From Pseudohongiella nitratireducens (GTDB taxonomy: Bacteria; Pseudomonadota; Gammaproteobacteria; Pseudomonadales; Pseudohongiellaceae), in contig NZ_LWHM01000026.1 in NCBI RefSeq assembly GCF_001642735.1, forward strand, positions 62,001 to 126,000: a stretch of DNA of 64,000 bases. The letters run 5' to 3'. The position numbers and the translations under genes are program-made. The notes beneath the pieces were generated by a model. It was not told where the DNA came from. It did no database searches and worked only from the letters and a program-made list of their open reading frames with translations. How positions within the stretch are numbered: the stretch's first letter is position 1; the number at the start of each line of letters is the position of its first letter. Below, in pieces: positions 45,030 to 56,015 of the stretch.

Positions 45030-46313
45030 ATGTCTGATGATCGCTACAATAAGGGTGACGATAACGACAAACTGCTGTATTGCTCGTTTTGCGGCAAGAG
45101 CCAGCACGAAGTCAGGAAACTGATCGCCGGCCCTTCAGTGTTTGTTTGCGATGAATGTGTTGATCTTTGCAACGACATTATCCGCGAGGAAATCCAGGAG
45201 CAGGAATCCTCGGGCGAAGACCGAAAACTGCCGTCTCCCCAGGAAATCAAAGATACCTTGGATGAATATGTCATTGGCCAGGAACAGGCCAAGAAAGTCT
45301 TGTCAGTGGCTGTTTATAACCACTACAAGCGCCTTGGTTATGAGAGCAAGAAAGGTGAGGTCGAGCTCGGTAAAAGCAACATCCTGATGATTGGTCCGAC
45401 CGGTACCGGTAAAACGTTACTGGCCGAGACGCTGGCCAGATTGCTCGATGTGCCATTCACCATCGCTGATGCGACCACACTGACCGAAGCAGGTTATGTG
45501 GGTGAGGACGTCGAAAATATCATTCAGAAGCTGTTGCAGAAGTGTGATTACGACGTCGACAAGGCGCAGATTGGTATTGTCTACATTGACGAAATCGACA
45601 AGATTTCCCGAAAGTCTGATAATCCGTCCATTACTCGTGATGTATCGGGTGAGGGCGTGCAACAGGCGCTGCTGAAACTGATTGAAGGCACGGTGGCATC
45701 GGTTCCCCCCCAGGGTGGCCGCAAGCACCCGCAACAGGAATTCCTGCAGGTCAACACGGCAAACATCCTGTTCATTTGTGGCGGTGCTTTTGCTGGCCTG
45801 GACAAAATTATTCGCGATCGCTCAGAGCGTGGCGGCATTGGCTTTAATGCCGAGGTCCGCAGCAAAGATGAAGACAAACTGGCTGGAGAAGCGTTCCGCG
45901 ATGTGGAGCCGGAAGATCTGGTCAAGTTTGGTCTGATACCGGAGTTTGTTGGCCGTCTGCCAATGATTGCGACGCTGGAAGAGCTCGATCTGGATGCCCT
46001 GGTACGTATTCTGAAAGAGCCTAAAAACTCGCTGGTCAAACAGTACATCAAGCTGTTTGAAATGGAAGATGTCGAGATCCAGTTCCGTGATGATGCCCTG
46101 CGTGCAGTGGCCACCAAGGCGCGTGAGCGCAAAACAGGCGCCCGTGGCCTGCGCTCCATCATGGAAAACGTTCTGCTCGATAGCATGTATCGTATTCCTT
46201 CCATGGAAGGCGTGACTAAAGTGGTGATTGATGCTTCAGTGATTAACGGTGAATCTGAACCTATTCTGATGTTCGAAGCCGACCAGCAAAATTGCGCTGC
46301 TGATCAGTCCTGA
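45030..46313 (+). CDS. clpX: ATP-dependent Clp protease ATP-binding subunit ClpX
   Basis: ClpX unfolds substrates and feeds them to ClpP. The N-terminal zinc-binding domain ([11 protein letters not shown] and CDECVDLC) is complete, followed by Walker A GPTGTGKT, Walker [11 protein letters not shown], and the pore and sensor motifs ([27 protein letters not shown]). The length of 427 residues is normal. A stem-loop follows its stop. Confidence 0.98.
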   Translation: MSDDRYNKGDDNDKLLYCSFCGKSQHEVRKLIAGPSVFVCDECVDLCNDIIREEIQEQESSGEDRKLPSPQEIKDTLDEYVIGQEQAKKVLSVAVYNHYKRLGYESKKGEVELGKSNILMIGPTGTGKTLLAETLARLLDVPFTIADATTLTEAGYVGEDVENIIQKLLQKCDYDVDKAQIGIVYIDEIDKISRKSDNPSITRDVSGEGVQQALLKLIEGTVASVPPQGGRKHPQQEFLQVNTANILFICGGAFAGLDKIIRDRSERGGIGFNAEVRSKDEDKLAGEAFRDVEPEDLVKFGLIPEFVGRLPMIATLEELDLDALVRILKEPKNSLVKQYIKLFEMEDVEIQFRDDALRAVATKARERKTGARGLRSIMENVLLDSMYRIPSMEGVTKVVIDASVINGESEPILMFEADQQNCAADQS

Positions 46314-46332
46314 TTTTCCTCTCTGCGATGGT

Positions 46333-46354
46333 GGCGCCTGAAATGTCAGGTGCC
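46333..46354 (+). terminator. Stem-loop after clpX
   Basis: GGCGCCTGA (46333-46341) pairs with TCAGGTGCC (46346-46354) around AATG, with one G-T wobble. No strong T-run follows directly, so it may be a weak terminator or 3' stabiliser of the clpPX message. Confidence 0.5.
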
Positions 46355-46485
46355 GCCAATTTGGCATTTCCTGTATATATCCGCTCCCGTTTGGCAAAAA
46401 AGACATTTCACAGCGGTGTGAATGGTCTGATCGGTAGCGCGTTGCGTAATATTCTGTGAGGAAATCACTTCTCTTAATAATTTTA

Positions 46486-46514
46486 CTTGAAATCAGTGCT
46501 GTCAGGCCGCACAT
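46486..46514 (+). promoter_or_regulatory. Candidate heat-shock (sigma-32) promoter of lon
   Basis: CTTGAA (46486-46491), a 15-base spacer and CCGCACAT (46507-46514) approximate the sigma-32 pattern CTTGAA-N13-15-CCCCATNT. It lies 37 bases before the lon ATG. lon is a known heat-shock gene in this class; the site is inferred from pattern alone. Confidence 0.45.
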
Positions 46515-46551
46515 TAAAGTTAACGGAAATCACTGAGCAAAGAGATAGACT

Positions 46552-49017
46552 ATGGGCGAAGAAGCTGAAAACCCGACTACTGTGAATACGACATTGCCAT
46601 TACTGCCGTTACGGGATGTAGTGGTTTATCCACAAATCGTGCAGCCACTGTTTGTCGGACGTCCACGCTCCATCAAAGCGCTGGAAGTTGCCATGCACAG
46701 TCACAAGCAGGTACTGCTGGTAGCCCAAAAGAATGCTGCCGATGATGATCCCAGTGCCAAAGACCTGTTCACGGTCGGTACGGTGGCAACCATTTTGCAA
46801 CTGATTCGTCTGCCTGACGGTACTGTTAAAGTGCTGGTTGAGGGCGTTACACGCGCCCGGATTCGCACGGTAGAACTGGAAGATGATTATTTTCAGACCC
46901 AGATTTCACCGTTGCAGGCCGAAGTGGTTGAAGAGAACAAAGATGAGTTGCTGGTCCGGTCACTGATGTCACAGTTTGACCAGTATGTGCAACTCAGCCG
47001 TAAGATTCCGCCGGAAGTCATGAGCTCCATTTCCGGTATTGATGAGCCCGGTCGCATGGTCGATACCATCGCTTCTCACATGTCCCTGCAGCTCCAGGAA
47101 AAGCAGAATCTGCTGGAACTGGTAAACCTGCAGCCCCGTATCGAGCACCTGATGGGTCTGATTGAAGGGGAAATTGATCTCTTCCAGGTTGAAAAGCGCA
47201 TCCGTGGCCGTGTTAAAAAGCAGATGGAAAAAAGCCAGCGCGAGTACTATCTGAATGAGCAGATGAAGGCTATTCAGAAAGAAATGGGTGAGCTGGAAGA
47301 TGGTCCGAACGAATCTGAAGAGCTCAAGAACAAAATCGAAAAATCCGGCATGCCTAAAGATGCCAAAGACAAGGCCGTGGCTGAGTGGAACAAACTCAAA
47401 ATGATGTCACCCATGTCTTCTGAAGCATCGGTGGTCAGGACGTATCTTGAATGGATGACCAGTGTGCCCTGGAAAAAGCGCAGCAAGATCAGCCTGGACC
47501 TGAGTAAGGCCGAAGACATTCTCAATGCTGACCATTTTGGCCTTGAAGAGGTCAAAGAGCGCATCCTTGAGTACCTGGCCGTGCAAAAGCGTGTGCGCAA
47601 GCTGAAAGGCCCCATACTCTGCCTGGTTGGGCCTCCCGGCGTGGGCAAGACCTCGCTGGGCGAGTCCATTGCCCGCTCAACCAACCGTAAATACGTGCGC
47701 ATGGCCCTGGGTGGTGTTCGTGACGAAGCAGAGATTCGTGGTCACCGTCGTACCTATATTGGCTCACTGCCTGGCAAACTGTTGCAGAAGCTGTCCAAAG
47801 TCGGTGTGCGCAACCCGCTGTTCCTGCTGGACGAAATCGACAAGATGGGCATGGACCATCGGGGTGATCCAGCCTCCGCATTGCTGGAAGTCCTGGACCC
47901 TGAACAGAATAAAGCATTTAACGATCATTACCTGGAAGTCGATTTCGATCTCTCGGAAGTGATGTTTGTCTGTACCTCCAATACCATGAATATTCCGGGA
48001 CCGCTGCTGGATCGTATGGAAATCATACGGTTGCCTGGCTATACCGAAGCCGAGAAAATCAGTATTGCTACGCGCTATCTGTTGCCCAAACAGTTGAAAG
48101 CGAATGGCCTTAAGAAAGATGAGCTGACCGTGCCGGAAGAGACCATTCGCGATCTGATTCGCTACTATACCCGGGAGGCCGGTGTACGAGGTCTGGAGCG
48201 TGAAATCGCCAAACTTTGCCGTAAAGTGGTGAAAAAGGCCGCGCTGGAAGAGGATGCGGAAAGTGAGAAATCATCCGGCAAGGCAAAAGGCAAGAAAGCC
48301 GCAGCAGTCATTTCTGTGACGCTGACCCCAGATTTGCTTGAGGAATATTCCGGTGTCCGCAAGTTTGACTACGGTCAGGCAGAGGAAGATAACCGGGTAG
48401 GGCAGGTTAACGGCCTGGCCTGGACTCAAGTTGGCGGTGAACTGCTGACGATTGAAGGCGTATCAATGCCTGGCAAGGGCAAGATCGTTAAAACCGGCTC
48501 TCTCGGTGATGTGATGCAGGAATCCATCCAGGCTGCTCTGACGGTCGTCAGAAGCCGTTCAGCGTTGCTGGGGATTGATCCGGACTTTCAAGAGAAGGTC
48601 GATCTGCATATTCACGTTCCTGAAGGGGCAACACCAAAAGATGGCCCCAGTGCGGGTGTTGGCATGTGTACCGCTATGGTGTCAGTGCTGACGGGTATTC
48701 CGGTTCGTGCGGATGTTGCCATGACAGGCGAGATCACGTTGCGAGGCCAGGTGTTGCGTATTGGTGGGTTGAAGGAAAAACTGCTTGCTGCACACCGGGG
48801 CAACATCAAAACCGTGATCATTCCAGCGGAAAACGAGCGGGATTTGAAAGAGATACCCGACAACATCAAGGCGGAACTGGATATCCATCCGGTTAAATGG
48901 ATTGATGAAGTGCTGGAACTGGCTCTGGAGCAGATGCCGGTTCCCAAAACCGGAAATGACCCGGTTTTGAATGAACGTGACAGCAATAGTGATGAGAATA
49001 CCGTCAGTACGCACTGA
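46552..49017 (+). CDS. lon: ATP-dependent protease Lon
   Basis: Lon degrades damaged and regulatory proteins. It has the N-terminal substrate domain ([23 protein letters not shown]), Walker [10 protein letters not shown] and Walker [11 protein letters not shown]. The protease domain has catalytic Ser in [12 protein letters not shown] and Lys in [12 protein letters not shown]. At 821 residues it is somewhat longer than E. coli Lon, partly through a Lys/Ala/Glu-rich segment ([16 protein letters not shown]) between the ATPase and protease domains and a polar C-terminal tail. A heat-shock-like promoter precedes it. Confidence 0.98.
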   Translation: MGEEAENPTTVNTTLPLLPLRDVVVYPQIVQPLFVGRPRSIKALEVAMHSHKQVLLVAQKNAADDDPSAKDLFTVGTVATILQLIRLPDGTVKVLVEGVTRARIRTVELEDDYFQTQISPLQAEVVEENKDELLVRSLMSQFDQYVQLSRKIPPEVMSSISGIDEPGRMVDTIASHMSLQLQEKQNLLELVNLQPRIEHLMGLIEGEIDLFQVEKRIRGRVKKQMEKSQREYYLNEQMKAIQKEMGELEDGPNESEELKNKIEKSGMPKDAKDKAVAEWNKLKMMSPMSSEASVVRTYLEWMTSVPWKKRSKISLDLSKAEDILNADHFGLEEVKERILEYLAVQKRVRKLKGPILCLVGPPGVGKTSLGESIARSTNRKYVRMALGGVRDEAEIRGHRRTYIGSLPGKLLQKLSKVGVRNPLFLLDEIDKMGMDHRGDPASALLEVLDPEQNKAFNDHYLEVDFDLSEVMFVCTSNTMNIPGPLLDRMEIIRLPGYTEAEKISIATRYLLPKQLKANGLKKDELTVPEETIRDLIRYYTREAGVRGLEREIAKLCRKVVKKAALEEDAESEKSSGKAKGKKAAAVISVTLTPDLLEEYSGVRKFDYGQAEEDNRVGQVNGLAWTQVGGELLTIEGVSMPGKGKIVKTGSLGDVMQESIQAALTVVRSRSALLGIDPDFQEKVDLHIHVPEGATPKDGPSAGVGMCTAMVSVLTGIPVRADVAMTGEITLRGQVLRIGGLKEKLLAAHRGNIKTVIIPAENERDLKEIPDNIKAELDIHPVKWIDEVLELALEQMPVPKTGNDPVLNERDSNSDENTVSTH

Positions 49018-49034
49018 AAGCGGCGTCATTTGTA

Positions 49035-49064
49035 TTGACACCTCTTTCAGGCACTTGGTATAAA
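49035..49064 (+). promoter_or_regulatory. Sigma-70 promoter of hupB
   Basis: TTGACA (49035-49040) and TATAAA (49059-49064) are separated by 18 bases. They lie in the 246-bp gap between lon and hupB, giving hupB a leader of about 190 bases. Confidence 0.6.
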
Positions 49065-49263
49065 GTGGCGGTTGAATGCGGTTCTGAGGCCGCATCAAAC
49101 GTGGATTCCGATCGGATAGCAGCCTAAGTCGATGCGGGAACAAAAACGAGTATTACACTTTACAGGCTGCAGGTGATCGGACGATGTATGGTAGGAAGCA
49201 AACCATACCTGAGCCCTTTCGCAGGAAAAGTCATTAACAGGTAAACAATAACAAGGGGATAAC

Positions 49264-49539
49264 GTGAATAAATCAGAACTGATCGAAGCTGTTGCAGCAA
49301 GTGCGGACCTGCCTAAAGCAGCCGCTGCTCGTGCCGTTGACGCCGTGATTGACTCTGTAACTGAGTCTTTGCAGAAAAGTGAACCAGTAGTTCTGGTTGG
49401 CTTTGGTACATTCGGTGTTAAAGAGCGCGCTGCACGCACAGGTCGTAATCCGCAAACCGGTGCTGCCATTCAGATCGCCGCGGCTAAAGTGCCAAACTTC
49501 AAGCCAGGTAAAGCACTGAAAGACGCCGTGAATTCCTGA
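49264..49539 (+). CDS. hupB: DNA-binding protein HU-beta
   Basis: This 91-residue nucleoid protein begins [20 protein letters not shown] and carries the DNA-binding arm signature [21 protein letters not shown]. The start is a GTG at 49264 with an AAGGGG site. HU bends and compacts DNA as a dimer. It has its own promoter and a clear terminator, and it sits in the standard place between lon and ppiD. Confidence 0.97.
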   Translation: MNKSELIEAVAASADLPKAAAARAVDAVIDSVTESLQKSEPVVLVGFGTFGVKERAARTGRNPQTGAAIQIAAAKVPNFKPGKALKDAVNS

Positions 49540-49634
49540 TTGAGTTCACATTGCAGTGCCGGATTCAATACGGCGATGCTACCCGGAAGGTAAGCACGCG
49601 GTAAAAAGCAATCAGGCAATGCAATAGCCGGTGA

Positions 49635-49660
49635 GGGCGCATCCATTGATGCGCCCTTTC
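49635..49660 (+). terminator. Intrinsic terminator of hupB
   Basis: GGGCGCATC and GATGCGCCC form a perfect 9-bp GC-rich stem with loop CATT (49635-49656), followed by TTTCAGTTT. It lies 95 bases after the hupB stop. Confidence 0.85.
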
Positions 49661-49702
49661 AGTTTATAATCCAGCTCCAAGTCCATCTATCCAGGTCGTG
49701 TT

Positions 49703-51568
49703 ATGCTGCAAACCATCAGAGATAACTCACAAGGAGTTATTGCCAAAGTCATCATCGGTTTCATTATCGGTGTATTTGCCCTGTTTGGCGCCGAATCGAT
49801 TGTCGGCGGTTTCCTGCAAGGTAATGAAGTCGCCAGTGTCAACGGCGAAGAAATCACTGAACAGGAATTGTCAGTAGGCATTCAGAATGTCATGGCATCC
49901 ATCGGATCCGACCTGGGTTCCATTGACGAAGAATTGATTCGTGAAGTGGCTTTAAACCAGCTGATCGAAGACAAACTGCTGATGCAGGCTGCCCAGGATT
50001 CCGGAATGGTGATCTCTGCCGATTCCATCGACCGGGAAATTATCCGTAACCCACAATTCCAGATTAATGGCCAGTTTGATAATGACCTCGCTCGCCGAAC
50101 CATGGCGTCGCAGGGATTTACTCCGCAAGGCTACCGTGAAGCACTGGCGGATCGTATGGTGCTTGGTCAACTGGCTAATGCCTATGCTGCCAGCGACTTT
50201 GTAACCGAGTCTGATCTTGAGCGCATAGCGGCGCTGCAAACGCAGACACGTGATTTCCGTTATCTCACCATTCCTCTGGGTACACGTACCGTCGGCGAAG
50301 AAATCAGTGAAGAAGACCTGCGCGCCTATTACGATGAAAACCAGGCCATGTTTACTGTTCCTGAGCAAGTGACAGTCAATTATGTGTTGCTGGACAAGGA
50401 TGCCATTTTCGAGGAAATCGAAATTGATGAAGCGCAAATCCGCGCTCAGTATGAAGAGGAAGTGGGTGAGGCAGAAGCCGACATTGAGAAACGCGTTTCT
50501 CACATACTGTTTGATGTGTCAGAAGGTGAAGATGCTGCAGTCGCTGCGGCGCAGCAAGTAAAAGACAGAATTGATGCCGGTGAGGCTTTTGAAGATCTGG
50601 CTGCCGAAGTTTCAGTAGATACCGCGTCAGGCGAAGCCGGCGGTGATATTGGTTATACCGATGGCACCGTGTTCCCCGACGCAGTTGAGTCGGCTCTGAC
50701 ATCGATGGAAGTAGGGCAGGTGTCAGATCCTGTGGTCAGTGAATTCGGTGTTCACCTGATTAAGTTAACGGAACTGGACGCGGCTGATGTACCGACGTTT
50801 GAGTCTGCGGCAGAACGTATTGAGCGTGACCTCAAGCAAGCCGAAGTGGATAACGTGTATTTTTCAAGACTGGAGACCCTGGCCAATCTGGCATTTGAAA
50901 CATTTGATCTGCAAAGCATCAGTGATGAACTGGGCATGGAAGTGCAGGTCAGTGAAACATTTGGGCGCAACGGTGGCAGCTCAGTTGTGACCTCAAACCA
51001 GAATGTTATTGATGCAGCCTTTTCTGATGAGGTGCTGAATCAGGATCTGAACAGTGATTCTATCGAACTCAGTGATACCCAGGCTGTTGTAGTGCATTTA
51101 AATGAGTACCAGCCAGAACAGGTGCAACCATTTGACGAAGTCCGCAATGAGATTGCCGTATCATTGCGCACTGAACTGGAGAGAGAGCGCACGCGGGAGA
51201 TTGGCCAGGAAATTCTGGCAGCTCTGGAAGCGGGTGAAGATGTCAGTGATCGCATCGCGGCGGAAGGGGCTGAGTGGGAAGATCGCCTCAATGTGCAGCG
51301 CAACCAGTTTGATATGAATACAGAGATTGCCGAGAATGCGTTCTCCATGACTGAAGCAGAAGGCGGTGACGTTAACCGCGAGGGCTTTAGTCTGAATAAT
51401 GGTTCCTATAGCATCATTGAACTGGCTGCCGTTCATCCGGGCAGTTTGTCAGACCTGTCTGAAGAACAGCAGGAGCAACTGGAAGGCATGTTGCTGGAAA
51501 GCCGTGGTCGTGATGTTTTTGATGCATTGCTGGCTCAACTGCAGCAAGACGGTGATATTTCACGATAG
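49703..51568 (+). CDS. ppiD: Periplasmic folding chaperone/isomerase PpiD
   Basis: PpiD is an inner-membrane-anchored chaperone near the Sec translocon. It has one N-terminal membrane segment (AKVIIGFIIGVFALFG), a SurA-like chaperone region, a parvulin domain (about residues 265-355, KRVSHILFDVSEGED to VVSEFGVHLIKL) and a C-terminal SurA-like part. The length of 621 residues is normal. The protein is strongly acidic. The ribosome site is weak (AGGTCG). It ends this block and converges with nhaA across a strong terminator. Confidence 0.95.
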   Translation: MLQTIRDNSQGVIAKVIIGFIIGVFALFGAESIVGGFLQGNEVASVNGEEITEQELSVGIQNVMASIGSDLGSIDEELIREVALNQLIEDKLLMQAAQDSGMVISADSIDREIIRNPQFQINGQFDNDLARRTMASQGFTPQGYREALADRMVLGQLANAYAASDFVTESDLERIAALQTQTRDFRYLTIPLGTRTVGEEISEEDLRAYYDENQAMFTVPEQVTVNYVLLDKDAIFEEIEIDEAQIRAQYEEEVGEAEADIEKRVSHILFDVSEGEDAAVAAAQQVKDRIDAGEAFEDLAAEVSVDTASGEAGGDIGYTDGTVFPDAVESALTSMEVGQVSDPVVSEFGVHLIKLTELDAADVPTFESAAERIERDLKQAEVDNVYFSRLETLANLAFETFDLQSISDELGMEVQVSETFGRNGGSSVVTSNQNVIDAAFSDEVLNQDLNSDSIELSDTQAVVVHLNEYQPEQVQPFDEVRNEIAVSLRTELERERTREIGQEILAALEAGEDVSDRIAAEGAEWEDRLNVQRNQFDMNTEIAENAFSMTEAEGGDVNREGFSLNNGSYSIIELAAVHPGSLSDLSEEQQEQLEGMLLESRGRDVFDALLAQLQQDGDISR

Positions 51569-51608
51569 TATCAGGTCGCTAACCGTAAGCCTGAAGCAAT
51601 CAAACAAT

Positions 51609-51645
51609 AAAAAGGCGCCATCTGGATTCAGGTGGCGCCTTTTTT
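51609..51645. terminator. Bidirectional terminator between ppiD and nhaA
   Basis: AAAAAGGCGCCA...TGGCGCCTTTTTT with an inner CTG/CAG pair is a textbook intrinsic terminator that works on both strands. It lies between two convergent genes. Confidence 0.93.
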
Positions 51646-51665
51646 AGTGCTAGCGTTGCAGAGCG

Positions 51666-52901
51666 TTAAGTTTCTGCCTGCTCATCACTGTTTTCTTCTT
51701 TGTTGCTGGCCATTCTTAGTATCAGGTAACCCACAAGACCTGATAGTAAAGAGCCGGTGAGAATACCAAGCCGGTCATCGACACCAATCGTACTGCCACC
51801 TTGCTGGAAAGCTAGCGAGCTGATGAACAGACTCATCGTATAGCCAATGCCGCATAATCCGGCTACGCCAACAATATGAATCCAGCGACAGTTCTCCGGT
51901 AATTGTGCCCGGCCAAACTGGATGGCTAGCCAGCAGCTGCCGACAATACCAATCTGTTTGCCAAAAAATAATGCCATGGCGATTCCCGCTGGCACGGGGT
52001 GGATAAACGAGGCGAAACTAACGCTATCGAATGAAATACCCGTATTGGCAAAGGCGAACAATGGCAGGATCGCAAAGGCAACTGCGGGATGAAGGTCATG
52101 CTCCAGCCTCTCCAGTTGTGTATTGGATTGGCCAGGCTCTGTGCGGTAGGGGATGAACATGGCTACCAGGACGCCAGCCAGGGTGGCGTGAACGCCTGAC
52201 TTCAAGACTGACACCCATAGTACAATGCCTAGCAGCACATAAGCTGGTATTGCTGTCACGCCGCGTCGGTTAAGTACATACAGCAGAAGCAACGTGGCAG
52301 CGGCAAACCATAGCGAAAGAGGGGATAAGTCGGAGGTATAAAAAACCGCAATAATGATGATTGCCCCCAGGTCATCAATGATGGCAAGCGTCATCAGAAA
52401 AACTTTCAAGGATGCCGGTACCCGATTACCAAGCAGGGCAAGAATACCCAGCGCAAAAGCGATGTCAGTTGCAGCCGGGATCGCCCATCCTTTCATGGCT
52501 TCTGCATCACCCCAGTTAATGGCGCTGTAGACCAGGGCAGGTACGACCATGCCGCCTATCGCAGCGCACACTGGCAGAATTATCGCTTTGGGGTCTGACA
52601 ACTCTCCGCTGAGCATTTCACGTTTTAATTCCAGGCCAACATGAAAGAAAAACAATGCCATCAAACCATCATTGATCCACAGCAGGATGGCTTTGCTCAG
52701 CTCGAATTCTCCAATACGGATTTCCAGTGTAGTGCCAAGCAGTGCGTCATAATATGGCTGTAACGGGGAATTAACGACAATCATGGCCAGTAAGGTAGCC
52801 AGTATCAGTAGAACTCCGCCAGTTGCTTCAAATCGGAAGAAACGTTTTATGCCGTGAATGAACACATCATCAATCGTTTCCTGGACAGGTGAATTGCTCA
52901 T
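51666..52901 (-). CDS. nhaA: Na+/H+ antiporter NhaA
   Basis: NhaA expels sodium in exchange for protons. The 411-residue membrane protein has the conserved DLKREMLSGELSDP-type loop (here LELKREMLSGELSDPKAIILP), ATDIAFALGILALLG and the transport site LAIIDDLGAIIIIA with the two adjacent Asp. About twelve membrane segments are visible. It lies downstream of nhaB on the same strand, separated by a terminator, so the two are probably expressed independently. Confidence 0.97.
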   Translation of the reverse strand: MSNSPVQETIDDVFIHGIKRFFRFEATGGVLLILATLLAMIVVNSPLQPYYDALLGTTLEIRIGEFELSKAILLWINDGLMALFFFHVGLELKREMLSGELSDPKAIILPVCAAIGGMVVPALVYSAINWGDAEAMKGWAIPAATDIAFALGILALLGNRVPASLKVFLMTLAIIDDLGAIIIIAVFYTSDLSPLSLWFAAATLLLLYVLNRRGVTAIPAYVLLGIVLWVSVLKSGVHATLAGVLVAMFIPYRTEPGQSNTQLERLEHDLHPAVAFAILPLFAFANTGISFDSVSFASFIHPVPAGIAMALFFGKQIGIVGSCWLAIQFGRAQLPENCRWIHIVGVAGLCGIGYTMSLFISSLAFQQGGSTIGVDDRLGILTGSLLSGLVGYLILRMASNKEENSDEQAET

Positions 52902-53056
52902 TCATATCTCCTTCTTCGTTTGACCTGATGCGATAACGGTCATTAATCCATAATCTTGCAGGCAGATTGCTTGCAGACATCCTGAGTAATACGTCAATCA
53001 CAGTAACAATGGATTACACCCCAGACAGGCTATCATTCAACACATGATGATGGCAT

Positions 53057-53094
53057 AAAAAAAAGCGAACGCTAATGCTAACGTTCGCTTTTTT
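53057..53094. terminator. Terminator between nhaB and nhaA
   Basis: A-rich run, then AGCGAACG and CGTTCGCT arms around a 10-base loop, then a T6 run (53057-53094). The A and T runs on both sides allow it to act in either direction. It ends the nhaB transcript on the minus strand. Confidence 0.9.
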
Positions 53095-53148
53095 GTGATG
53101 TCAGGCAATAAACAAACTGCCTGTCCTGTTGTCGTCCTGGTTACGGCA

Positions 53149-54654
53149 TCAAACGCTCAGGTAAACACACAGGAAGCCAACAATCGTTAGCGTTATGGTG
53201 TAAGGCAGTGCCAGCATCACCATGCGTCCATAAGACAGCCTGATGAGTGGTGCCAGGGCTGAAGTCAGCAGGAACAGGAAGGCCGCCTGGCCGTTAGGTG
53301 TAGCCACTGAAGGCAGGTTAGTACCCGTATTGATAGCGACTGCCAGGTGGTCGAAATGCTCACGATCAAAGGCACCATTAATGAACTGTTCCTGGACCGA
53401 GCCAATATAAACCGTTGCCACAAAGACGTTGTCAGAGATGGCAGAGAGCAGGCCGTTAGCCAGGAAGAAAATAGCTGGCTGTACAGACTCTTCAAAGGTA
53501 AATACCCATTCGATTACAGGATTGAACAGGTGCTGTTCATGGATCACGGCGACAATCGCGAAGAAAGTTACCAGCAGCGCAGTGAACGGCAGAGCCTCTT
53601 CGAATGCATGGCCCAGTTGATGTTCTTCTGTAATGCCGTTGAGTGCTGTCTGCAGCACGATAATCGCCAGGCCAATCAACCCAGGCGCTGCCAGATGCAG
53701 AGCAAGCGCGATTACCAGGAAGATTGCTACAATAGCCTGCACGACTAAAGAAGCGACTTCTCTGCGTGAACGTTTCTCTGAGCTCTCCTGATCGAACTTG
53801 ACCAGAATGTCGCGGACAGCTTCAGGCATTTCGGCACCGTGACCAAGGATCTTGAACTTCTCCACGATGATCAGTGTCGCCAGGCCTGTGAAAAATGTTG
53901 GGATTGTAACGTGCGACATGTTCTGGAAGAACTCAATGAACTCCCATTCCATGATCCCGGCAATCAGCAGGTTTTGCGGTTCACCAACCGTAGTCATGAC
54001 GCCACCCAGTGCTGTACCGACAACACTGTGCATCATCAGGCTGCGCAGAAAGGCGCGGAATTGTTCGAGGTTTTCACGGTTGCTGGCATCAGAGATGCTG
54101 TTGTCATCACTGCTGTCATGGTCAGAGTCAGTTGGTTTGCCTGAAACGACCTTGTGATACACCGAGTAAAAACCAACGGCCACACCAATCAGAACCGCTG
54201 TTACGGTCAGCGCATCAAGGAAGGCTGACAGGACTGCTGCAAGTGAGCAGAACAGTAATGACAGCACCAGCTTGGACTTTACCCGTACCAGTACTTTGGT
54301 GAAGACAAACAGCAGCAGGTTTTTCATGAAATAGATACCGGCTACCATGAACATCAGCAGCAGGATCACTTCGAGGTTGGCTTCAACCTCATGAAGGACT
54401 GACTCAGTCGATGACATGCCTAGTGCGATGGCCTCGATGGCCAGCAGACCACCGGGTTGCAGCGGGTAGCATTTCAATGCCATTGCCAGTGTGAAAATGA
54501 ATTCCAGGATCAATACCCAGCCCGTTACGAAAGGACCGGCTATCATCAGGAGGATTGGATTCAGTACAAGGAAGGCGATAATCGTCTGCTTATACCAGGA
54601 GGGTGAATTACCCAGGAAGTTAGATAGCGCGGCTGCGCCCAAGGATTTGCTCAT
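53149..54654 (-). CDS. nhaB: Na+/H+ antiporter NhaB
   Basis: The 501-residue protein follows E. coli NhaB closely. It has [48 protein letters not shown] and [22 protein letters not shown], with later [13 protein letters not shown] and [20 protein letters not shown]. It is an electrogenic sodium exporter of the ion transporter superfamily. Having nhaA and nhaB next to each other suggests sustained sodium stress. The upstream gap to the divergent stress-protein gene is 342 bp. Confidence 0.97.
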   Translation of the reverse strand: MSKSLGAAALSNFLGNSPSWYKQTIIAFLVLNPILLMIAGPFVTGWVLILEFIFTLAMALKCYPLQPGGLLAIEAIALGMSSTESVLHEVEANLEVILLLMFMVAGIYFMKNLLLFVFTKVLVRVKSKLVLSLLFCSLAAVLSAFLDALTVTAVLIGVAVGFYSVYHKVVSGKPTDSDHDSSDDNSISDASNRENLEQFRAFLRSLMMHSVVGTALGGVMTTVGEPQNLLIAGIMEWEFIEFFQNMSHVTIPTFFTGLATLIIVEKFKILGHGAEMPEAVRDILVKFDQESSEKRSRREVASLVVQAIVAIFLVIALALHLAAPGLIGLAIIVLQTALNGITEEHQLGHAFEEALPFTALLVTFFAIVAVIHEQHLFNPVIEWVFTFEESVQPAIFFLANGLLSAISDNVFVATVYIGSVQEQFINGAFDREHFDHLAVAINTGTNLPSVATPNGQAAFLFLLTSALAPLIRLSYGRMVMLALPYTITLTIVGFLCVYLSV

Positions 54655-54996
54655 GACGACTCTTTTTATTTATCAGTTATACACACGGATGGTTACTGAC
54701 TCCGCCAGCCATTTTGCCAGCTTCTGGAGCCATTCCGCTTATAGCGAAGGCCCGATTGTAGCCAAGATCGAGGTGTTTGAATACAGTTGGTCGGCAAATT
54801 CAAACGATTCATCGTTCTTTGTGCTCCAGATAAGCATCCTGTTGCGCCATGTCAATGATTCAGTGGAATGCTTCAGGTGTTCGCTAAGATGGATATTCAC
54901 TATTGTTGAAAACCACGTTAGGATTGATACATGGATTACTACTGTATATCTGTGGATAGAAACAATTTACTTACAACATAAAATCAAGGAAAAACC
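54655..54996. other. 342-bp intergenic region between nhaB and the stress-protein gene
   Basis: I see no gene; an open frame running through it shows no family resemblance and continues into the next gene out of frame. It is AT-rich towards the stress-protein gene, with an AAGGAAAAACC ribosome site before 54997. It should hold the two divergent promoters. Confidence 0.6.
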
Positions 54997-55845
54997 ATGC
55001 GTTCTATAGGAATTCCTGTTGCTGATCGCCCGGAATGTGTCATTGCCCTGGATGTTGCGTTCAGCCTGGCCCAAACGCTTAACGCCGATATCAACGGTTA
55101 TCATATTGTTCCTAACCGCCGTGTAACCAAAGCTCTGGATCTACAAAACCTTCAACCCGATGCATGGCCTGACATTACGGAAGTGGAAGCCAAGGCGGCG
55201 GCGGAATCAGCTCGCAAACTGTTTGAGTCGATGGCGGAAAGCTATGAATACAAGGTCTCCAGCAAGCATGGTACTGCGAACTCTCCTCATGCTATTTTCA
55301 AAGATAAATCCGGTTCACCGGAAAAGCTGATCCCGCTGATCGGACCGGTGAATGACATGCTGGTTGTGTCCCGCCCCAAGGCAAAAGGCAATAACAAAGC
55401 GGCAATCATCATGATGTCTGCGCTGCTGCATACGGCAACGCCAGTGATGGTGCTGCCGCAGAAGAAAATCAAACCGAAGATGAAGCGTATTGCTATTGCC
55501 TGGAACAATGGTCGGGCGGAATGCCTCTTAACTCGCGCTATGGTGCCAGTGTTGCAGGAAGCCGATGATGTTGTCTTTATCTCCGAAGGAAAAGATCATC
55601 AAGAAGGACCTTCGGCCAAGGAAATGATGGATTTTCTGAAAGCATACGGGGTTAAATCACGCCTGAAACGAATTACGGGCAAGAAGACAGCTGAATTGCT
55701 GGTTTCAACAGCCAAAGCTGAGAAAGCCGATATTATGCTATGCGGGGCCTATTCCCGTGGCAGAACCCGCCAGCTTCTGTTCGGCGGAGTCACTCAACAC
55801 CTGTTAACCAAGACCGACTTCCCGGTCGTACTGCTCCACGTCTAA
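54997..55845 (+). CDS. Universal stress protein, two-domain UspA family
   Basis: The 282-residue protein has two UspA-like halves. The second ends with the conserved GAYSRGRTRQLLFGGVTQHLLTKTDFPVVLLHV, close to the G-x-GHSR-x-R nucleotide-binding end of the family. The first half (IPVADRPECVIALDVAFSLAQTLNADINGYHIV to TPVMVLPQ) is more diverged. Such proteins bind ATP or other nucleotides and respond to stress. It is divergent from nhaB, which may link it to osmotic or sodium stress (inference). A strong terminator follows. Confidence 0.9.
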   Translation: MRSIGIPVADRPECVIALDVAFSLAQTLNADINGYHIVPNRRVTKALDLQNLQPDAWPDITEVEAKAAAESARKLFESMAESYEYKVSSKHGTANSPHAIFKDKSGSPEKLIPLIGPVNDMLVVSRPKAKGNNKAAIIMMSALLHTATPVMVLPQKKIKPKMKRIAIAWNNGRAECLLTRAMVPVLQEADDVVFISEGKDHQEGPSAKEMMDFLKAYGVKSRLKRITGKKTAELLVSTAKAEKADIMLCGAYSRGRTRQLLFGGVTQHLLTKTDFPVVLLHV

Positions 55846-55902
55846 CACCCTTAGTCATCAATCAGAGCCAGCTAATCCACTCTGGCTTTGCACCGAAAAA
55901 CG

Positions 55903-55939
55903 AAAAAAGCGCCAGCGTCTAAACACCTGGCGCTTTTTT
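55903..55939 (+). terminator. Intrinsic terminator of the stress-protein gene
   Basis: AAAAAAGCGCCAG (55903-55915) and CTGGCGCTTTTTT (55927-55939) form a perfect stem around an 11-base loop with A and T runs on either side. It can act on both strands. Confidence 0.93.
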
Positions 55940-56015
55940 AGTGCAAACAAAACACGGTCCAACGGCTACCGAAAACACAGCCACCCCTTCAAAAGCCGAA
56001 CACAGCACAAGGGAA

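Noticed and set aside
45581-46204. Long open frame of 207 codons on the minus strand inside clpX
   Set aside because: It is antisense to a fully conserved clpX, is Ser/Arg-rich without family resemblance and has no ribosome site.
54491-55009. Open frame covering the nhaB/stress-protein gap
   Set aside because: It starts within nhaB antisense and ends inside the next gene; no domain, signal or ribosome site supports it.
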